A DNA stretch of 11,395 bases, taken from assembly GCA_963517805.1 (NCBI GenBank), contig CAUQHD010000045.1, forward strand, positions 1 through 11,395. The letters are read 5' to 3'. The notes below the pieces were generated by a model. The model did no database searches. It was not told the DNA's origin and saw only the letters and a program-made list of their open reading frames with translations. Within the stretch, counting starts at the first letter, position 1. Every line of letters begins with the position of its first letter. Both the position numbers and the translations under genes were made by a program. This document shows positions 8,214-11,395 of this stretch, in pieces. This DNA comes from JABCPE02 sp963517805 (GTDB lineage: Bacteria; Bacteroidota; Bacteroidia; Flavobacteriales; Weeksellaceae).

Positions 8214-8600
8214 TCAGTTTAATATTTTCACGGCTTTTTTGTCCTCTCCGATCGCTACCAAGCTGAATTCTCCAAGGACACACAGTTCTCGGCGCTCGGC
8301 GTACATCTCTTCGGAGAAGACCTCCACGCTTACTTTTAGGCTGGTGTTTCCTATGGATTTTATTTTTCCAATGAATTCCACCAGTGAACTTTCCGGCACA
8401 GGTTTTCGGAATTCTGTATGGTTGCACGCTTTTACTACAAAGGCTTTTCGGGCAAACCTCGTCGCGGTGATGAATGCCGTCTCTACCATCTGCTCCATGA
8501 TAGCACCGCCGAACATGGTTTCGTGGTGGTTGGCTATTTTAGGGAAAACCACTTTGAAAATTCGGGTTTCTGCGTTCTGTATTTTTTCTTCTAAATTCAT
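8214..8600 (-). CDS. Acyl-CoA thioesterase, single hotdog domain (YciA/BACH-like)
   Basis: A 128-residue cytosolic protein made of one hotdog fold, expected to hydrolyse acyl-CoA to free acid and CoA and to work as an oligomer. The diagnostic part is IANHHETMFGGAIMEQMVET (residues 22-41), matching the N-x-x-x-x-FGG-x2-M block that starts the central hotdog helix in YciA and BACH-type enzymes. It is followed by AFITATRFARKAFVVKACNHTEFRKPVPESSLVEF, the usual second-strand and 'F-x-x-P-v-x-G' region. In YciA-type enzymes FGG-x6 is followed by Asp; here that place is Val and the next residue is Glu, so the acidic residue is shifted by one. ACOT7-like enzymes have Glu around there, so activity is still plausible. 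The ATG at 8598-8600 follows an A-rich leader. A frame on the opposite strand is a shadow. Substrate length is unknown. Confidence 0.9.
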   Translation of the reverse strand: MNLEEKIQNAETRIFKVVFPKIANHHETMFGGAIMEQMVETAFITATRFARKAFVVKACNHTEFRKPVPESSLVEFIGKIKSIGNTSLKVSVEVFSEEMYAERRELCVLGEFSLVAIGEDKKAVKILN

Positions 8601-8629
8601 TTTTTAGTGGAGGTTTTTATAGTTTTTAG

Positions 8630-8650
8630 GTTTAAAATTAAACAAAAATA
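8630..8650 (-). promoter_or_regulatory. Possible promoter for the thioesterase gene, with adjoining palindrome
   Basis: Read on the minus strand, TATTTTTG (8650-8643) fits the TAnnTTTG -7 consensus and lies 42 bp before the thioesterase ATG. The expected -33 TTG is not present at the right distance, inside the end of the upstream gene. Directly downstream is a palindrome, GTTTAAAATTAAAC (8630-8643), with 6-bp arms, sharing one base with the -7 box. It could be an operator or chance in AT-rich DNA. Confidence 0.4.
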
Positions 8651-8653
8651 TCA

Positions 8654-9445
8654 TTAAAATGAGAAGAAAACACCGCCTGTGAGCACTGTGTAGTGTTTTC
8701 GGATAGGGACAATCGGTTTTGTGTGGATGATGTTTTGATAAGAAAGCCATATCCCGAAGTGTTTTGTTACGGAATGCTTCACATCTATACTATACGCGAT
8801 GCGCGGGTTTCTTATGTTACTGTCGGGCTTGAAATGTGTATATCCGCTGGTAATTATATTCCATTTTTCGCCGAAATCAAACTTAAAACTCGCAAATATC
8901 TGCCCTTTTATGCTCCTTTGTTGCTCCATCTTGTCTATATCCTGTGGGTCTGGATTCGGAACGCCGTTGTAGTTCCATTTTTCGTATTCGTAGAAGAGAC
9001 CTATTCCTGTGGAAAGTGTTACTTTGCTCGTATGAAAAATTCTGTAGCGAGACTGTAGACCTCCTGCTGCGCGTATTTTCAGCCCTCGGCTGGGCGCCCA
9101 GACTGCTTCCGCGAAAGGGTAGAGTTCTATGGCAGGTCTCACCAAATAGCGGTATTCGGTGTGGATGTAGCCGTTGCTTACATTTAGTTTGTCGCCATAA
9201 GTAGAAAATTCCATCTGATTGATAATCGTGATATACTTCTTTTTGTTGAGCAAGAAATTGATATTTGCGTTATTTTTAAAGTTAAAAAAATTTTCTTTCT
9301 CCGTTTTGAAGTTGAGTTCTGGCGCGATGGTTCCCTGCACTGTCCGTGTAGAATCTATCGTATTTGCAATGCTTTCCGTGAAGATAATCTGCGAAAACAA
9401 AGGCATAGAAACTAAGATTAACAATAATAAAAGCAGTCTTTTCAT
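8654..9445 (-). CDS. Predicted small outer-membrane beta-barrel protein, function unknown
   Basis: The chosen ATG (9443-9445) gives 263 residues starting with a clear signal peptide: MKR, a run of six Leu, then ILVSMPLFS before Gln19. The frame is open further upstream (to 9526), but that overlaps the preceding gene and hides the signal peptide. The mature part has many short alternating strands with aromatic girdle residues, for example YIHTEYRYLVRPAIELYPFA, GLKIRAAGGLQSRYRIFH, LSTGIGLFYEYEKWNY and FGIWLSYQNIIH, and ends in GGVFFSF with a terminal Phe as in barrel proteins. This suggests a 10-14-stranded barrel, vaguely like DUF481 or DUF6268 proteins; I cannot choose between them. It starts 19 bp after the stop of the preceding secreted-protein gene, with no promoter visible between, so they are probably co-transcribed. 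G+C in one stretch (9061-9120) reaches 65% by count, well above most of the window. Confidence 0.85.
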   Translation of the reverse strand: MKRLLLLLLILVSMPLFSQIIFTESIANTIDSTRTVQGTIAPELNFKTEKENFFNFKNNANINFLLNKKKYITIINQMEFSTYGDKLNVSNGYIHTEYRYLVRPAIELYPFAEAVWAPSRGLKIRAAGGLQSRYRIFHTSKVTLSTGIGLFYEYEKWNYNGVPNPDPQDIDKMEQQRSIKGQIFASFKFDFGEKWNIITSGYTHFKPDSNIRNPRIAYSIDVKHSVTKHFGIWLSYQNIIHTKPIVPIRKHYTVLTGGVFFSF

Positions 9446-9464
9446 TATAAAATAACTATTTTTC

Positions 9465-10205
9465 TTAGTATTCCTTCTTTTCGAGAGAGTATTCGCCGTA
9501 GGAATGCGACAAAGGATTGAAATCATATGGGTCTATTTCTTCCATTAGCAAGGGTCTCATGTCTTTTACTTTCTTTTTAGAAGTTTCTTTCTTTCCGTTT
9601 TCATCCGTGTAAGTGAAATGGTGCATTTTGGTGGAAAAATTAGTGCTGGTGGTTGATTCCTCATGGGTTGCCCTGTGGAGGGAAGCACTTTCGTGTCCTA
9701 TCAGCTCAAATCGGTTGTTTTGGTAGCGGAAAACATAGGTATCATTGCTTACCCACCAGCTGCCCGCGCTATAGAAGAAGTAAAATTTGAACCAAATCGT
9801 GCCGTTTTTTTTGATTTCCATATCCAAAAAAGGCTCATCTAATGAAGAGTTTTGGTCTCCATTGATGATAAAATTATTGTTTTGAAGAGCCAAATGGTAT
9901 CCGCCGTCCTTTTTCCCAAAGGTGATGCCTAGGATTCTGTAGGAATATTCTTTATTCATGAAATCATCAGGGATTTTGTATTTTTCTTTGCTCTCCAGTA
10001 TGAAAACATAGTCCATGATGCCGTCCTTGTTGATGTCGCCATTTACACTGCCCATCAGTTCCCAGCCTTTTGGGATAAATTGGTCTAAATTGGTAACTTC
10101 CTTTTTCAGTTTAGGGTAATCTTCAAGGCAGTCTTCAAAGCAATCTTGCGCTGAAATTAGCCCTGAAACAAATAAAATTAGCGGTAATAATAATTTTTTT
10201 CTCAT
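9465..10205 (-). CDS. Secreted/periplasmic protein of unknown function with a Ca-binding-like loop
   Basis: The 246-residue product begins with a signal peptide (MRKKLLLPLILFVSGLISA, cleavage before Gln20) and the mature end has two close cysteines, DCFEDC (21-26). A segment FIPKGWELMGSVNGDINKDGIMDYVFI (43-69) contains D57-x-N59-x-D61-G-x2-D65, a calcium-loop pattern seen in FG-GAP/VCBS and dockerin-like repeats. Here it occurs once, followed by strand-rich sequence with ILGITFGKKDGGYHLALQNN and WFKFYFFYSAGSWWVSNDTYVFRYQ. I recall similar 'IPKGW...GDLNKDG' proteins in Bacteroidota, all uncharacterised. The C-terminal quarter is charged and may be flexible. It begins 18 bp after the uvrA stop and ends 19 bp before the barrel gene. 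The short AT-rich gaps contain no TAnnTTTG box, so transcription probably comes from the uvrA side. No function is assigned. Confidence 0.85.
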   Translation of the reverse strand: MRKKLLLPLILFVSGLISAQDCFEDCLEDYPKLKKEVTNLDQFIPKGWELMGSVNGDINKDGIMDYVFILESKEKYKIPDDFMNKEYSYRILGITFGKKDGGYHLALQNNNFIINGDQNSSLDEPFLDMEIKKNGTIWFKFYFFYSAGSWWVSNDTYVFRYQNNRFELIGHESASLHRATHEESTTSTNFSTKMHHFTYTDENGKKETSKKKVKDMRPLLMEEIDPYDFNPLSHSYGEYSLEKKEY

Positions 10206-10223
10206 GATTTTAATATTTTAAAT

Positions 10224-11395
10224 TTATTGTTTCATTTCCTTTGCTAAGAATTTTCCTGTTATGGATTTCTTGTTCTTGATGATTTCTTCGGGTGTTCCTT
10301 CGGCTACGATTTTTCCGCCGTTTTTTCCGCCTTCTGGGCCGATGTCTATGATGTGGTCGGCTAGTTTTATCACATCCAGATTGTGTTCTATAATGATGAA
10401 CGAGTTTCCTAGATCCACCAACCTGTTGATAGCATCCATCAGTATTTTTACATCCTCAAAATGAAGCCCTGTGGTAGGTTCATCCAAGATGTAGAGCGTG
10501 TTTCCTGTCTGTTTTTTGGAGAGTTCTGTGGCGAGTTTTATTCTCTGCGCTTCTCCACCCGAGAGCGTGGTAGACTGCTGTCCCAGTGAGATGTATCCCA
10601 GCCCGACTTCCTGTAAGGTTTTCACTTTGTTGTAGATTTTTGGGATAGGCTGGAAGAATTCCACCGCTTCATCTATGGTCATCTCCAAGACATCAGAAAT
10701 AGATTTGCCCTTGTATCTTACTTCCAGAGTTTCTCTGTTAAAACGCTTTCCATTGCAGGTTTCGCAGTGGACATACACATCAGGGAGGAAATTCATTTCT
10801 ATGACTTTCAGTCCGCCGCCTTGGCAGGTTTCGCATCTTCCTCCTTTTACATTAAAGGAAAATCTTCCTGGTTTGTAGCCTCGTATTTTCGCCTCTGGAA
10901 GCTCGGAAAAGAGCGTTCTGATATCTCCGAAAACACCTGTGTAAGTGGCAGGGTTGGAGCGTGGCGTTCTTCCGATAGGTGCCTGGTCTACATCTACTAT
11001 TTTGTCAATGTTTTCCAGCCCTTCTATGGATTTGTAGGGTAGAGGTTCCTGCGCAGCGCGGTAGAAATGCTTATTGAGAATAGGGTAGAGCGTCCCATTG
11101 ATAAGGGAGGATTTCCCACTTCCAGAAATACCTGTAACGACCACTAATTTGCCCAAAGGAATTTCCAAATTCACATTTTTTAGGTTGTTTCCAGTGGCTC
11201 CTTTCAGCAGCAGTGAATTTCCGTTGCCGTGTCTTCGTTCTTTTGGGATTTCTATTTTTCTTTTTCCTGTGATGTAGTCAGCGGTAATGGTATCAGCTTT
11301 TAATAAATCCTTTGGTTTTCCCTGCCAAAGAACTTCACCGCCGTGTTTTCCTGCTCTAGGGCCGATGTCTAAAACTTCGTCCGCTTCTAAAATCA
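10224..11395 (-). CDS. uvrA: UvrABC excinuclease subunit A, C-terminal part (gene continues beyond the window)
   Basis: UvrA is the ATP-dependent damage sensor that loads UvrB in nucleotide excision repair. The frame is open to the right edge, giving the last 389 residues of a protein normally about 940 long, so the start is missing because of the window and not because the gene is broken. It begins in DEVLDIGPRAGKHGGEV, the end of the first ATPase half. The second ATPase then has Walker A GISGSGKSS (88-96), a zinc module CETC/CETC (Cys 187, 190, 210, 213; C-x2-C-x19-C-x2-C), the ABC signature LSGGEAQR (277-284), Walker B YILDEP with catalytic Glu305, and the switch His337 in IIEHN. All expected catalytic residues are present. 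A GTG at 11174-11172 could be mistaken for a start but is an internal Val in LKNVNLEIPLGK. Two envelope-protein genes follow closely downstream. Confidence 0.97.
   Translation of the reverse strand, partial: ILEADEVLDIGPRAGKHGGEVLWQGKPKDLLKADTITADYITGKRKIEIPKERRHGNGNSLLLKGATGNNLKNVNLEIPLGKLVVVTGISGSGKSSLINGTLYPILNKHFYRAAQEPLPYKSIEGLENIDKIVDVDQAPIGRTPRSNPATYTGVFGDIRTLFSELPEAKIRGYKPGRFSFNVKGGRCETCQGGGLKVIEMNFLPDVYVHCETCNGKRFNRETLEVRYKGKSISDVLEMTIDEAVEFFQPIPKIYNKVKTLQEVGLGYISLGQQSTTLSGGEAQRIKLATELSKKQTGNTLYILDEPTTGLHFEDVKILMDAINRLVDLGNSFIIIEHNLDVIKLADHIIDIGPEGGKNGGKIVAEGTPEEIIKNKKSITGKFLAKEMKQ

Noticed and set aside
8056..8427. Minus-strand open frame of 123 residues bridging the convergent intergenic region
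   Set aside because: It overlaps both the end of the DUF6261-like gene and the thioesterase gene in other frames, runs through the terminator, and its sequence is unlike any family.
8173..8607. Plus-strand open frame of 144 residues over the thioesterase region
   Set aside because: It covers the minus-strand hotdog thioesterase almost exactly and begins inside the terminator hairpin region; the thioesterase has clear family motifs and this frame has none.
10224..11174. A short stand-alone UvrA-like ATPase starting at GTG 11174
   Set aside because: The frame stays open to the window edge and the upstream residues match the UvrA inter-domain region, so this is simply the C-terminal part of a full uvrA.

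Overview
The window looks like ordinary chromosomal DNA from a member of the Bacteroidota, most likely a Flavobacteriia/Weeksellaceae species of the Chryseobacterium type. The reasons are a SusC/SusD outer-membrane pair, signal peptides ending in 'AQ' or 'SQ', translation starts with A-rich leaders and no Shine-Dalgarno sequence, and -7 promoter boxes of the form TAnnTTTG. The genus is an inference from gene style; no rRNA or other marker is present. No RNA gene, insertion sequence, CRISPR array, prophage gene or attachment site was seen.

Left part, plus strand (1-4580): the last 38 codons of an unidentified gene are followed after 19 bp by a SusC/RagA TonB-dependent transporter and, 21 bp later, by a SusD/RagB surface lipoprotein. 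This apparent operon ends at a textbook intrinsic terminator with a perfect 12-bp stem. The SusC/SusD proteins would form a lidded outer-membrane importer for an unknown nutrient. No glycan-degrading enzyme is visible, and the partial upstream gene may encode a zinc-dependent peptidase.

Middle, plus strand (4606-8212): valS has its own promoter and encodes a complete class I valyl-tRNA synthetase. After a 134-bp AT-rich gap holding a direct repeat with a 42-nt period and a palindrome comes a single gene for a 246-residue helical protein resembling DUF6261, then a hairpin terminator.

Right part, minus strand, read from right to left (11395-8214): the C-terminal 389 residues of UvrA (nucleotide excision repair) run off the window edge. 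A secreted protein of unknown function follows after 18 bp, then a predicted small outer-membrane beta-barrel after 19 bp. After 53 bp containing a possible promoter comes a small hotdog-fold acyl-CoA thioesterase. The first three are probably co-transcribed. The two plus- and minus-strand blocks converge at about 8150-8213.

I found no convincing evidence of a new defence, mobile or biosynthetic system. The points most worth a second look are the repeat/palindrome array before the DUF6261-like gene, the two uncharacterised envelope genes apparently tied to uvrA, and the SusC/SusD pair without a carboxypeptidase-like N-terminal domain.
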